NCBI GenBank assembly: GCA_949126835.1
Contig: OX421499.1
Span: forward strand, 11,856,200 to 11,920,199
Length of the DNA stretch: 64,000 nucleotides
Source of the DNA: Anisus vortex
Lineage: Eukaryota > Mollusca > Gastropoda > Planorbidae
Reading direction: 5' to 3'
The notes below the pieces were generated by a model. The model worked only from the letters and a program-made list of their open reading frames with translations, did not search any database and was not told the origin of the DNA. The first letter of the stretch is position 1. Each line of letters begins with the position of its first letter. Below, in pieces: positions 34,402 through 45,769 of this stretch. The position numbers were made by a program, and so were the translations under genes.

Positions 34402-36849
34402 ATGGCCGATATTGTAAGCATTAAACGTGTTGCTAGAGAAGAAGCTGAGGCCGCTAACCTCACTGGTAATGAGATGTTAGAATATATTAAGCAACAGGTC
34501 GCTGATTTTAGGGAGGCAGAAAAGTTAAAAATTGAGTCCGAAAATGAAAAGTTAAAAATTGAATCAGAAAAAGAAAAGTTAAAAATTGAATCAGAAAAAG
34601 AAAAGTTAAAAATTGAATCAGAAAAAGAAAAGTTAAAAATTGAATCAGAAAAAGAAAAGTTAAAAATTGAATCAGAAAAAGAAAAGTTAAAAATTGAATC
34701 AGAAAAAGAAAAGTTAAAAATTGAATCAGAAAAAGAAAAGTTAAAAATTGAATCAGAAAAAGAAAAGTTAAAAATTGAATCAGAAAAAGAAAAGTTAAAA
34801 ATTGAATCAGAAAAAGAATTGCAAATTAGGTTGGCCCAAATTGAGGCTGAGAAAGTAATACAGTTAAGACAGGCAGAATTAGCGGCCCCCGGTATGTGCA
34901 CTCCGAATTCCCCTTCCTCTCAAACTTCAACAGAGCACTCAAATGACTCATTCACCCCCAAATACTACTCTTTCACACCTGACATTTTTGACCCGTCATT
35001 AGAGACCATTGACGTCTACCTTAATAGGTATGAACATTTAGCTGTAAACCATAATGTCCACAAAGAACTATGGGTTAGACATTTAGTTCAGTCTCTAAGA
35101 GGCCAAGCTTATGAGGTTTACAACAAACTTCCTTCTAATGACAAAGACAGTTATGAAACATTGAAAAATGCGCTACTGATAAAGTACGAATTGACGGCTA
35201 GATCATACAATAGGAAATTTAGAGAATCACAAATAAAAGAAGGAGAGACGTATGTTCAGTTTGCAGACAGGCTAAATTCATATTTAATCAAATGGGTAGA
35301 ACTCGCATCGCATGAAAAAACATTTCAAGGACTAGCCGAGCTAGTCCTAACAGAACAATTGAGACATAATATGTCTTATAAAATGAAAGTGTTCCTGGAC
35401 GAACGTAAGGTGGGTACCTTTAACAAATTGGTAGAGTTAGCGGATCGCTACGCCACAGCTCACCAAGAGGAAAATCTGACAACCCACCCCCCACGGCCCC
35501 GGCTTGATAAACCCCAGGCAGGGCGCCCCAACGGGCCTATAGATAAGAAAAACTCACATCGCTATCCGCCCCAGCACGAAAATCAGCAAACGCTACGCCC
35601 CTACCATCAAACAAATGGAGGGAGCAATCGCCTAGAGCACTCAAACCCTTTTCCGAGTGATAGGAGAGACCGCCCCACACAGGCCCGCGTGTCCTCCGTT
35701 GTAGTCCGAACCGACTCTGAGGAGCCGGAAAATCCAATGACACCCATTTATAATTTGGGAACCTTAGCTACTTGCACTAATGAGTTAGAAACTCAGGTGC
35801 CTCTGATTGATGAATCGAAAGCCTCGCCTACCCCTGGGAGCCACAATGGCCCCAAAGAAACAGACACGGTTGAACTGAATGGGGAACCAGCAACTTGTCA
35901 CTTTGATAGTGGTTGTCAATACGACTCCATTGTTTCCGCTTCGCGGATACGACCCGGCGACCTTACGGGTCAGTTTGTAAGCCTTCGAGGGCCATCCCTC
36001 TCTGCACCCGTCCAGAATCTTCCCATTGCGCGTATTCACATAAATTCTCCTTTTGTGCGTGGCACAATAAATGCAGCGGTCATGAAAGACCTAGTTTATG
36101 ATGTTATTTTGGGATGCAAGTACGTTTTTCTAGCTATCCCACAGACCCCTATGATCCTGACCCCGGTTATCACCCAAGCCCGCCCCGAGACAGTGGACTC
36201 CACAGTAGATCCTCCGCCCTCTCACCAAGATTTTATTAAAGCTCAGCAGGAAGACCTTTCCCTAAATTCAGTTAGAGAAAAAAACCAAACAAGCTTGCGC
36301 GATTCTAGAACAGCTTATGTTTTCTTTAAAGCAAACCTTCTCTATAGACAGCCTTGCGCTGATCAAGATGAAAAGCCCCAGGTAATAGACATAGCCCATG
36401 ACTTTCATATAGGAGCCCACCAAGAACAGACGTCGACTGTTCAAAAAGTGAAACATGACTATTACTGGCCCGTTATGTCGGGTGACAGCAAAAGATTTGT
36501 ATCTTCGGGTCACCAGGGCCAAGTCATGACAAAAAAACGCCTCACTCCACCTGTACCGTTAGGTGAGATCCCAGTGGGGGATATTCCCATTAAACGGGTG
36601 TCAGTAGACCTAATAGGTCCCCTCCCCCGGTCGCGGTATAAGGACGCTTATATCCTGAGTGTAGTGTGCCAATCGACTAAATGGCCAGACATATTACCGA
36701 CCCTTCTCATTCATGGCTTCAGGCAAAATCTTAACCGCCGACTAATGCGACAGTCTCTGTCTTTGACCCCGTACATACCAGGACCCGAAAACTGCCTATC
36801 AGACTTCCTCAACCGCCACTCTATTGCAAACAAAACGGGAGAGGACTAA
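34402..36849 (+). CDS. Fused gag-protease with integrase and RNase H remnants, 815 aa
   Basis: Single open frame from ATG 34402. Residues 43-139 are a charged coiled-coil-like tract of about eleven KLKIESEKE repeats. Residues about 190-350 are a Gypsy gag capsid ('YLNRYEHLA', 'LVELADRYATAHQ'). No CCHC knuckle was seen. Residues about 495-575 are a retropepsin with 'HFDSG' (catalytic Asp near 502) and 'VILGCKYV'. Then, without an RT, come an integrase zinc region ('AHDFHIGAH'...'YYWPV') whose cysteines are replaced, and the first integrase core Asp in 'VSVDLIGPLP' (near 736). The end is 'YIPGPENCLSDFLNR', normally the end of RNase H and upstream of integrase. Gag and protease could function; polymerase cannot. 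Confidence 0.88.
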   Translation: MADIVSIKRVAREEAEAANLTGNEMLEYIKQQVADFREAEKLKIESENEKLKIESEKEKLKIESEKEKLKIESEKEKLKIESEKEKLKIESEKEKLKIESEKEKLKIESEKEKLKIESEKEKLKIESEKEKLKIESEKELQIRLAQIEAEKVIQLRQAELAAPGMCTPNSPSSQTSTEHSNDSFTPKYYSFTPDIFDPSLETIDVYLNRYEHLAVNHNVHKELWVRHLVQSLRGQAYEVYNKLPSNDKDSYETLKNALLIKYELTARSYNRKFRESQIKEGETYVQFADRLNSYLIKWVELASHEKTFQGLAELVLTEQLRHNMSYKMKVFLDERKVGTFNKLVELADRYATAHQEENLTTHPPRPRLDKPQAGRPNGPIDKKNSHRYPPQHENQQTLRPYHQTNGGSNRLEHSNPFPSDRRDRPTQARVSSVVVRTDSEEPENPMTPIYNLGTLATCTNELETQVPLIDESKASPTPGSHNGPKETDTVELNGEPATCHFDSGCQYDSIVSASRIRPGDLTGQFVSLRGPSLSAPVQNLPIARIHINSPFVRGTINAAVMKDLVYDVILGCKYVFLAIPQTPMILTPVITQARPETVDSTVDPPPSHQDFIKAQQEDLSLNSVREKNQTSLRDSRTAYVFFKANLLYRQPCADQDEKPQVIDIAHDFHIGAHQEQTSTVQKVKHDYYWPVMSGDSKRFVSSGHQGQVMTKKRLTPPVPLGEIPVGDIPIKRVSVDLIGPLPRSRYKDAYILSVVCQSTKWPDILPTLLIHGFRQNLNRRLMRQSLSLTPYIPGPENCLSDFLNRHSIANKTGED
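34531..34818 (+). repeat. 27 bp in-frame minisatellite within gag
   Basis: About ten to eleven nearly perfect copies of a 27 bp unit (nine codons). Because the unit is a multiple of three, copy number can change without breaking the frame. The antisense strand is also open here, which is only a by-product. Confidence 0.95.
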
Positions 36850-37038
36850 GAAGCCCTCCTGGTTCATTGTATATATCTTCTGTCATTATCATAAATCTGT
36901 AAGTATCTCAATTTATCTCTTAGCTTTTTTTTGTTATAGACTTGTATCTTTTGGGGTGTATAATCTCGCGTTTGTTCTCGTAATAGCGTTTATTAACAGT
37001 TCTTATCATAGATAAGAACTTTTGTTGGTGGGGATATT

Positions 37039-37164
37039 GTGACGAATGGAAACAAATCGGTCGTCACATAGGCCGAATTTTATAACTGCCAATGTTTATA
37101 ACAAATGTATTAGCATCACAACCATGTATGGATTAGGAATATATGTACATTATTTTGATTAAGC

Positions 37165-37200
<36 letters not shown>

Positions 37201-38233
37201 TTAGAAATATAAATGTTGTTTGTAAATGTTAGTATATTACCTTGTTCCCATATAGCGGGGTTTCCCGGCCAAGTAAAATGATACTATACCGCCCTCCCCC
37301 CCCCACCTTCCCGTGTCACCTTTTCCACCCGCGACGTGGTTATCCCCCCTTACCTGTTAAGATAGGAATCATCTCCCTCCAACTTTGAATGGCGTACGAA
37401 TTTAACGACCAGTGTCCAGATTGCAATTAAGGGTCACATAGTCTCGTGAATATCGCGCCCTCTCGCCCCCCCCCCCTTTCCACCTTCCTGGGTGACCATA
37501 TATTTCCTACCTTATCTTGTCACTGTTTCAGGAAATATAATTCCAGTTGATATCATTTTTTTCTGATCGCCAACGGTGGACATTGACATTTTTATGCATA
37601 GCTCTGGCCTTCTGCAAATGGCCCATAATTAGGCGACTTTCTAGGGCCAGGGAGATCCCTCTGTTGATCTCAAAATTTAGTACCAGATGTCAAACCATTG
37701 GTATAGTTTACACTCCCCCTCTTCATGCCCGCTATATAAGTTGAAACTGTTCGCTGTAAATGTAGTCCTAGCGCCAGTCTCATAAGAAGACACGCTTTCA
37801 TTTTAGTTAGAAGTCAGATCTAACTATTGTAAATATTGTTCTACTCAGATTGTTTGATCCACCATTTTATATGCCAGTTTAGTCACGAAGTTTTGCATTT
37901 TGTTGATGAATTGCCTGCATCTGCTAATAGTTTACCTTCATCATTGTATTATTATTGCTAGCCATTTTCCGCTACCATTGAAAAAAGTCATACAGTTTTC
38001 TCTCATAAGACAACAGCGTTGGTTACTGTTTGGTTAGAACGTGACATTGTTTGTTAGACTTAGACGTTTACGAAGCCACGTCTAAGGAAAGGTGTCAAAT
38101 ATAAATTTGCAAAAGTACAGTAGAGGCTGCCATCCGACTTCAAAAGATACCTCCAGACCAACGAAGCCAAGGGTGTGAGTTGAAACCTCCACCACACGTG
38201 TAACCGAGTCGAATCCACAACTACCGGGTTACA
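37039..38233 (+). repeat. 3' LTR
   Basis: 1195 bp, nearly identical to the 5' LTR. Differences seen: a shorter GA run, a shorter C-rich tract near 37295, one extra g near 37771, and 'aaaaaa' at 37981-37986 where the 5' LTR has 'aataaa'. The last change removes the canonical poly(A) signal from the copy that should supply it. Confidence 0.93.
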
Positions 38234-38377
38234 GGGGTATTGAAAGGTGCAGGCCTTTTGCTCCCCCGACGATGCCGATTGGAAGAGAGAAACAAGGTCA
38301 GGAAAGTCGACCCTTTTAAAACAAGCCTCGGCGCTCACTAAGGACAAACTTATGGATTTCTTTCAATCAAAGGCCAA

Positions 38378-38515
38378 AATTTAACGCCGAAAAGAGAAAG
38401 ATGCAATAAGTTAATATAATTCTTCACATCATACCCTTGTTTAAACAATTTAACGCCGAAAAGAGAAAGATGCAATAAGTTAATATAATTCTTCACATCA
38501 AACCTTTGTTTTAAA
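38378..38515. repeat. 69 bp tandem duplication
   Basis: Two copies of a 69 bp block beginning 'aatttaacgccgaaaag', differing at a few bases near their ends. Confidence 0.95.
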
Positions 38516-39127
38516 AATGTTTCTCACAGGTATCTCTATCGCAACTCCGTCTATACAAATAACTTTTCCTTTTTCCTCTATCCTCTTATCTCCCCCTTCC
38601 CCTACCTTTCTATTGTTTGCTATGTTGGCCTATCTAAACGCTAAACTAGCAGACAAGCTTTTTGTGGCTGACTTGCTTTAGATACCCTTTTCTCTCTACC
38701 TTCAACAGTTTCTGGCAGGTGACTATTCAACGCATCCCTTGTAACCCGAGCCTCTTAAAAGCCTTTCATCTTCCTTCTTCACCCTTCTTTTCGTCCCTTG
38801 TCATCCTTTTAGCTCATCCTTTTCCATGATACACCCGGTTTCTAGTTGTTTTTTTACATGCTGGTACTATTTTAAGCTAAATCTGTACCCCAAAGGGACG
38901 GAACAAAATTTTAATAATTTGTACTATGAAAGTTTCAGTTTCCTCCCCTTGATGTGTCTTCTTTCCCTTTAGATGTGTAAAGCTTGAAAAAATTGTCTTC
39001 TATCCCTTTTCTTAACGTTCAATTCCAAAATTGCTATTGTTCAGATACGAAAAATTGTCAAATTAAGAATGAATAATTACGACTAATAGACGTTTAAATG
39101 ATTTTTAAAAAGTATGAATGAATCTCT
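38516..39127. other. No gene recognised; possible LINE 3' end
   Basis: Pyrimidine-rich then AT-rich DNA. It ends with 'gaatgaat' repeats just before the CR1-like LINE, as seen at some LINE 3' tails. No coding sequence is visible. Confidence 0.4.
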
Positions 39128-41710
39128 GTGAAAAATAAACGAATGAATGAATTTAAATTAATTGTAGGCAGTGTTTATAGACCACCAAACTCAACATCAG
39201 AGTACATGACTGGTCTATGTAATCAGCTGACAAGTATTGAAACTAAATATAAAAATGCTATAATTTGGATAATGGGAGACTTCAACCTCGCTGATATAAA
39301 TTGGAATAGCTACTCTATAGAAAAACACCAAAACATAAAAGAAATAAATGAAATGTTTATCAATACCATCCAAAATCTAAACTTAGATCAAATCAATAAA
39401 AAAAAAAACAAGAAACCTTAATATACTAGATTTATTCTTAACTAACAGACCAGGACTAGTAGTAGATTATGAAATAATTCCTGTACTTTCAGATCATGAT
39501 ATTGTCAGAGTAAATAACAAACTAAAACCCCAAATAAACAAGAAACCTACAAGAATAATTTATCTCTGGAATAAATGTAACACAACAGAACTACATCAAG
39601 CAGCAATAAAATTCCAAACCAATTTTCTTACTAAATACAATATAAATAGTCCAGTTGAAGATATTTGGCAATTCATAAAAACAAACTTAAAAGCAATAAT
39701 GGCTGATTCTGTGCCAACAAAACAAACATCAAATAAAATAAACAAATGTTGGTTTAACACTAAGCTAAAGAAACTGTGTAAACAAAAAGAAAATATATTC
39801 AAAAAGTTTAAGGCAACCAATTCAATTAGACTACATAAAAAATACCTAAAAATTAAACATTTAACTCAGAAACTAAGCAGACAGCTGCAAAATGAATATG
39901 TAAACAATGTAATTTCTGAAGATAATAATAAAAACTTATGGTCCTACATTAAATCAAGAAAAATGGACACTACAGCTCCACTAAAAGGCCAAAACAATGA
40001 AACTTATAATGATAATGAAACCAAAGCTAAAATCCTTAACACACACTTTGCATCATCTTTTTCAAATCCAGGTGACAAAGATATCTTCATAAATTTAAAC
40101 AAACTAGAAGAGATAGGACGTATAAATGTAGATGAAATAGGCATTAAACAACTCCTAACCAACTTAAAAGCAAACAAAGCTTCTGGTCCAGATGAAATAC
40201 CAGCAAGACTGCTTAAAGAACTAACCAATGAAATATCTCCAATCTTTAAAATACTTTTTCAGGCCTCTCTAAACCAGGGCAAAGTGCCCAGAGATTGGAA
40301 ATTAGCTAATGTAACCCCCTTTTCAAAAAAGGAGATAAATCTGACCCCGGTAATTATATTATAGACCTGTTTCTCTCACTCTAACCAGCATAACATGTAA
40401 ATTACGTTAACATATTATATATAGTAGTATAGTAAATCATCTAGACAAACTTAATGCACTGTGCCCACACCAACATGGCTTCAGGAAAAATAGATCATGT
40501 GAGACTCAATTAATAGGCCTAATAGATGACTTGTCAAAGGGATTAGATAATAACAACCAAATTGATGCTATATTACTAGATTTTTCAAAAGCATTTGATA
40601 AAGTTCATCATTCTAGTCTACTAAAAAAACTTAAATATTTTGGCATCTCTGGTCCCTTACATCAGTGGATTCAGGACTTTCTTATAGGCAGAGAACAAAC
40701 AGTGATAATAAATTGCTCTAAGTCATCACCAATATCTGTAAACTCATGAGTTCCACAAGGAACTGTTCTATAACCCCTACTATTTCTAATTTATATTAAT
40801 GATCTTCCAAATTGCATCAACACAGGAACAAAAGTAAGATTATTTGCCGATGATTGCATAATTTATAGAAATATAAAGACAGGAAAAGATAGTGAACTTC
40901 TACAAAAAGACCTAGATGAACTACAAAAATGGGAATCAAACTGGAGTATGTCTTTTCAGCCAGAAAAAATGCCAACTAATAAGGGTATCCAAGAAAAAGA
41001 AACAAATAATAGCAAACTACTTCATTCATGGTAAAGAACTAACCCAAACTAGCAATGCTAAGTATCTAGAAGTAATAATAAATGATAAGTTATCTTGGAA
41101 CCCTCATATTGATGAAGTAATAAAAAAATCAAACAAAACATTAGGATTCATAAAAAGGAACTTTTACAAATGTAATAAGAACATAAAACTAAAATGCTAT
41201 CTCACATTAGTTAGGCCTATACTAGAATATGCAGCACCTATATGGGACCCATCAACTAAAGAAAACTTTAAAAAATTAGAACAAATTCAAAAAAGAGCTG
41301 CAAGGTTCATAACTAGTGAATATTCCCAATTAACAAGAGTAACACCATTAGTCAAATCATTAAACCTGGAAACACTAGAAGACAGAAGGGCAAAGAGTAA
41401 AGTAGTAATAATACATAAGGCATTAAACTCTAATTTAGAAATACAACACAATGACAACCTGTTGCAAAGCTCAGATAAACATAAAGACAAAAACACTTTC
41501 CTTGTCCCTTATGCGAGAACAAATGCATATAAGTACTCTTTCTTCCCGAGTGGCATTCGGGCATGGAATAGGTTGCCTGAACAAACCAGGTAAACCAGAA
41601 ACTTATCATCATTTAAAACATTAATAAAAATGCAAGACTAGACTCGGAACACGGATGAGCGTAGGACGCAATAATCTTCTTTATAAAAGGAGCGTCTGTA
41701 TGTATGCTTT
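39128..41710 (+). pseudogene. CR1-like LINE ORF2 (endonuclease, RT, C-terminus), lightly broken
   Basis: Non-LTR ORF2 of the Jockey/CR1 superfamily. The endonuclease C-terminal half has 'GSVYRPPNS' and 'GDFNLADINW' (catalytic Asp/Asn near 39276), then a frameshift near 39415 and 'LSDHDIV'. RT: 'NKASGPDEIPARLLKE' (40165-40215), 'LDFSKAFDKVHH' (near 40578), 'VPQGTVL' (after a stop at 40747), 'FADDC' (40842-40856). The tail shows 'KYLEVIINDKLSW', 'YLTLVRPILEYAAPIWDP', 'QKRAARFI' and 'FFPSGIRAWNRLPEQTR'. The 3' UTR is about 110 bp. Damage is limited to a few shifts and stops, so it is younger than the Tx1 fragments. Its first half of endonuclease is missing. Confidence 0.88.
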
Positions 41711-42039
41711 GGTGACAGGAAAATATCGGCAACACAATTCAAACATTCCTATACCCAGACAGCTCAATGTGTAGTAGTTGCACCTGAACAGGGGATATGA
41801 TACATTATTTGCAAATACATTTCAGCAAGATATCTTGAGAGACACCGTGTAGAGAAACTACCTGCAGTGGCGTGTTACACACTTATATTTATATAATATA
41901 TATAGCCCGCACCTGCATTCTTCCGAAATCTAGCTAGAAGACACATTACACACATAATATAAACATGATGAAACACCAGTGCCTAGTGGTATGGAGGAGG
42001 TAAGTCGACTTCGCCCATTGAAAAACATTGGCAGAAGAT
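41711..42039. other. No gene recognised
   Basis: AT-rich spacer following the CR1-like 3' tail. No repeats or frames stand out beyond a short (ta)n tract near 41890. Confidence 0.6.
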
Positions 42040-42445
42040 ACATTAACAAACAATGGTTAGATAACACACCACAAGCTTTCATTGAGTAGACGCCTGCAGG
42101 CCTTTATACCTACTTGGTACGAGACATCTTCTTCGCCCACACTACCTCGCACCACGCCCAAGTTACTCAAGTAACGCCTGGACAGGTTTTCACACCCAGT
42201 CGAGAAGAACGCTGCCAATGTGAACCACCTGGGGTGCGAGACATTGGGGTGCACGGACAAGACCATCCTCAAGTGTTTACAATGTCATGACACGGACCAC
42301 AAAGCGGTGTGTTCGTTTTAACTCTGGTACACACCAAGTCCATTGGTCGAAACAATTAATATTAAAGCAATGTAGACATTTATACAGACACACAGGTAGA
42401 CATTGGGGATTTATGAACACTTATAAAATATGTCTTATAACAAAA
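42040..42445 (+). pseudogene. Decayed Tx1-like endonuclease fragment
   Basis: Broken frames read 'NKQWLDNT' near 42050 (compare 'NKQWLEHT' in the 22.9 kb copy) and 'DTDHKAVCF' near 42290, comparable to 'YPDHKAVYF' around the catalytic His of the 22-23 kb copy. A terminal piece 'caggtagacatt' near 42400 recurs at 45788, so this and the 45.8 kb piece are separate copies of one region. Confidence 0.55.
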
Positions 42446-43826
42446 CTTACCTACGAAATATAACGCTATACGCTAATACAAAATAATGTCACGAATTATA
42501 ATTTTTATAAAACTATGTTCATCTGTAAGGAACTGGTGTAACAATTCATTATTTAATTTTAAGTTTAAGTATCCTAATTTATGTACACCAGGAAGAATTG
42601 TTCCAATTTTACGCATATATCCAATCTTCTAGTCTGTTCTAGTCTCTCTCCAAAATGTTACTTTAATTTAATGTTTGCAATTTTACTATAAAATTCGATA
42701 CATTTGTATAATTTATGTATTTATCATTGTTCATGCAATTTTCTAATTATGCACTATAAACTTCTTTTAATTTAAAAAAAGAAGTCCTACCCAGGACGGG
42801 ACAACTGTGAAATTACCATACATAGGCATAATATAATTTTTCTCGATATGTCTTATATTGGATCTATCCCTTTAGTTTTGTAAAATACAAATTTAAAAGA
42901 AAAAACGTAATATAGAATGAAAGAGAAGAAAATATTTCAATAACTCCTTTAAATAAACTTTCATTTACTAATTTAAACATAAAGCTAGTTTAAAAAGAAA
43001 AAAACAATTATAAAATAAATTTTTAAAAGTTAAGATTATCGGACAATTTGACATATTTACCCGATCGGGGTAATTCCACCCCTTTTTGACAAAATTTATA
43101 AAAGAAATAGAATTTTATTTTCAACTTGCAGGTGAACTACATTTTGTAAGAAATAAAAAGTTGGTAATGAAAAACATGAATCAAATGTGCTTATATTACT
43201 TATAATTATAATTAATTTATAGCATATATTTGTATTGTTACGTATCTTATAAGGGGGTGGAATTGCCCCACCTTACCTAATTGTCTTCTATCCTTTCTTG
43301 GTAATGGTTATTACCTTAAATTAAATGTTGCATTACAATGTTATATTTATATAATTGTTATTTTCCTCGCATTTATGTAAAAGAACAAACGATAACAACT
43401 AGAAAGCAGACAGGAACAGAAGATTCAACAGAAACTATTATAACGCAAATATTATAAATACAGACATCATAAGTTCAGGGTCTGGCTTCATGACCGTTCA
43501 AACAACTTGACCTTTTAAACAAATTCACTGCTGTAAAATATGTTGGGAGTGATCAAAGCGAGGGTTAATTTTTTAGACAAGATGGTCAGTGATTAATAGC
43601 GTGGCTTAAGACTCCAGATGGACAGTATTGACCGTCACCCTGAGATTATGTTACTAAATTACACTACATGATAACATTAGATGATTCAGAATACTGACTG
43701 GGAAGGAAAACTTTCAATTAATATATCCATTAATATTACTTGTTTCGTTTTTTTTAAAAAGAATTTCAGGACTAAAAGCTTTACTAACATGTTTTCAGTA
43801 AGTAAAATCTAAGAATTCTATGTTAG
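42446..43826. other. AT-rich spacer with one inverted repeat
   Basis: No coding sequence. An inverted pair lies inside: 'ggggtaattccacccc' at 43075-43090 and 'ggggtggaattgcccc' at 43253-43268, about 190 bp apart. It may be the ends of a small MITE, but no target duplication was seen. Confidence 0.45.
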
Positions 43827-44072
43827 ACGCATGCCGGAGACGTTTGTTCGATTCTCAGCCAGGGATAGTACAAACTTTTGTTAACAAAAGAGAAATTCCC
43901 TTTTTAGCCCGAGTACAATATTTATTTAAAATTCCTCTCCTAAATGTTTTTTTAAATTATTGATAGAATTATGTTCATTTTAGTTTTAGTATATACATTT
44001 TTATCTGTAGCTTCTATAGAAATATGTACTTTTTTCCCCAGTGCAATGCCGGGAATTTAGCTTGCATCCAGT
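43827..44072 (+). mobile_element. Possible tRNA-derived SINE with RTE-like 3' end
   Basis: A B-box-like 'gttcgattctc' (43845-43855) follows a short tRNA-like head. The body and tail (from 'cctaaatg' to 'tgcaatgccgggaattt') match the segment at 48500-48765. The 'cccgg...gccggg' tail recalls RTE-type LINE and SINE ends in invertebrates. The A box is not clear. Confidence 0.4.
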
Positions 44073-44084
44073 TGCGTATTTAGG

Positions 44085-44390
44085 CATGTTCTACACGTTC
44101 CATTGGAACAGGGGCCCCCACACGTCACGAAAATATTTTTTTAGTGACATCCTCATTCTTTCGTTGAAAATGTAAAATAAAATTCATTTACTCCCCTTTA
44201 ATTTTAAGCGCTTCAGTCCAACCAAGCTAAGCGCAAGATAACTTTTATGATTTTATAGAATGTAACACGAATTAACGACGCTTTTGTGAGGTACGTGGAA
44301 GTCAGGGCGAGGCCACGAAGGGCCCCACATAATTTTGAGAACAGGGCCCCCCAACGATCCTCAATAGGGCCCTGCACTTGTATCCTATAT
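44085..44390. mobile_element. Degenerate hAT-like repeat
   Basis: It begins 'cagttgcgtatttaggc' and carries several 'ggggccc' words through to 'agggccctgcacttg', a composition common in decayed hAT non-autonomous elements. No target duplication was found. Confidence 0.3.
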
Positions 44391-44760
44391 TATATGCATT
44401 AAAGGGCCTTGGTTTAAACTGTTATTATTTCCTATTTGTTTGTTTTTTCATTAAAAAAATATTGCTTTCCTCAATTTAACTTATTACATTACGTGTATTT
44501 AATGACGTGAGATATGTTTTTATTGAATAGCGCAAAAAGGTCCTTGTTACGAAGTCAATTCTTTAGTGTTAATGAATGGAATAGTGTGCCTTGCAGATAC
44601 ACTAATTTATTGATGTTTCTCTTATGTACAGGAGTCTCCCTAGTCCTTTCTTTAATGAATAACTTTCCATTCTCCAATCTCACACAATAACAGACACCAG
44701 TTAACAGTTACTATAATATATTTATTGTTTATATTTCTATTCAATCCCTAACTCTATAAA
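44391..44760. other. No gene recognised
   Basis: AT-rich DNA without repeats or open frames of interest. Confidence 0.6.
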
Positions 44761-45000
44761 CAGGGGCGAAGCCACAGTGAAGGGGGGGTTGGGTATCCCC
44801 AACCCGGAATTTTTTTAAAATAATTTTTTCCACAGTTTTTTTTAATATGTACGCTACTAAATTCGCTAAAAATTTGGTAAATGTTTGTCACGTGAAAGAT
44901 CCGCCCCCCCCCCCCCTGGAATTCTGTAAATATATGTCACTAACGTCACGCAAAAGTTCAGCCCGCCCTCCACCGGAAAAGAATTCTGGCTTCGCCCCTA
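44761..45000. mobile_element. hAT-type MITE with perfect 8 bp target duplication
   Basis: A 240 bp non-coding element. The left end 'caggggcgaagcca' and right end 'tggcttcgccccta' are inverted copies. The flanks are the exact 8 bp duplication 'tctataaa' (44753-44760 and 45001-45008). Confidence 0.88.
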
Positions 45001-45115
45001 TCTATAAAACTCAACTACACTCTACAAGGCCCAAACTCCGTCTGTTATCCTTCATAATCATATCCCTCTCTCTCTTTCCAGACCATTCACGCATCACAGC
45101 AATCACACCGATACC

Positions 45116-45631
45116 CACAGAATAGGTATAGAACAGAATGCGCAATCCCTATATGCACAGTCACTAAAAGTGAAGCTCGGCTTCCGTCATTTTCTTTTGA
45201 TTCACGGCAGCGGTCACTATAAACGCTACTATAGTAAAATGAGAAAGACTTAATTTATTACTGATATCTACTCTTAGCAAGCTTAGGACTAAAGCAAGGC
45301 TACTAATCTTAAGTAATATGAGGTTACAACTTTCCGTTGTTTATCCTTTAGGAGGTCAGGAGAGCCATGTAGTTTGACATGCTTATTTGTACGAAAATCA
45401 ATCTTTTTTGCATCATTGTTACAGTTTATTACACATAGCCTTTGTACCTTTTGCCTTAAACATTAGCGTTAAGTGTTCGAAATTGTAGATTTCATGAAAA
45501 AGACATTGTAAATAAGCATAAATATATTATAATGTAACCAGGACAGCTGCGTTTAAACAGTATGGCGTCGGTATTACTTCCGCAAACAGAAAAAAATGCC
45601 ATTGCGCATTCTGTTCTATATTTATTCTGTG
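45116..45631. mobile_element. MITE with 31 bp inverted ends and 8 bp target duplication
   Basis: A 516 bp element. The first 31 bp (from 'cacagaatagg' to 'aatgcgcaat') and the last 31 bp are inverted copies with two mismatches. The flanks are the exact 8 bp duplication 'ccgatacc' (45108-45115 and 45632-45639). The ends are not the usual hAT CAG type, so the superfamily is open (hAT, P or other 8 bp duplicators). The interior is AT-rich and non-coding. Confidence 0.85.
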
Positions 45632-45769
45632 CCGATACCCACACACATACACAAACATTGTCTTCTACCTGTGTCCAGGGTGCATGGTAAAAATATACTT
45701 TACACTTTAACTGACCCAGTAAATTTTGTTATCCCTAGCCTAATGCTGTTTAACAGTCCTGTTTCGCAA

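Larger units (their letters stand above)
32675..38233 (+). mobile_element. Non-autonomous Gypsy-type LTR retrotransposon, complete and young
   Basis: A 5.56 kb element with two nearly identical 1.2 kb LTRs (TG...CA ends) and exact 5 bp target duplications 'ggggt' (32670-32674 and 38234-38238). The internal 3.16 kb holds a primer-binding site, one long open frame and a G-rich tract before the 3' LTR. Most of the reverse transcriptase and RNase H, and part of the integrase, are missing, so it must move in trans if at all. The few LTR differences (GA-run length, C-run length, isolated bases) indicate recent insertion. Confidence 0.95.

Noticed and set aside
34392..34901. 169-codon antisense frame inside gag
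   Set aside because: Antisense shadow of the 27 bp repeat; the sense strand is a recognisable gag.
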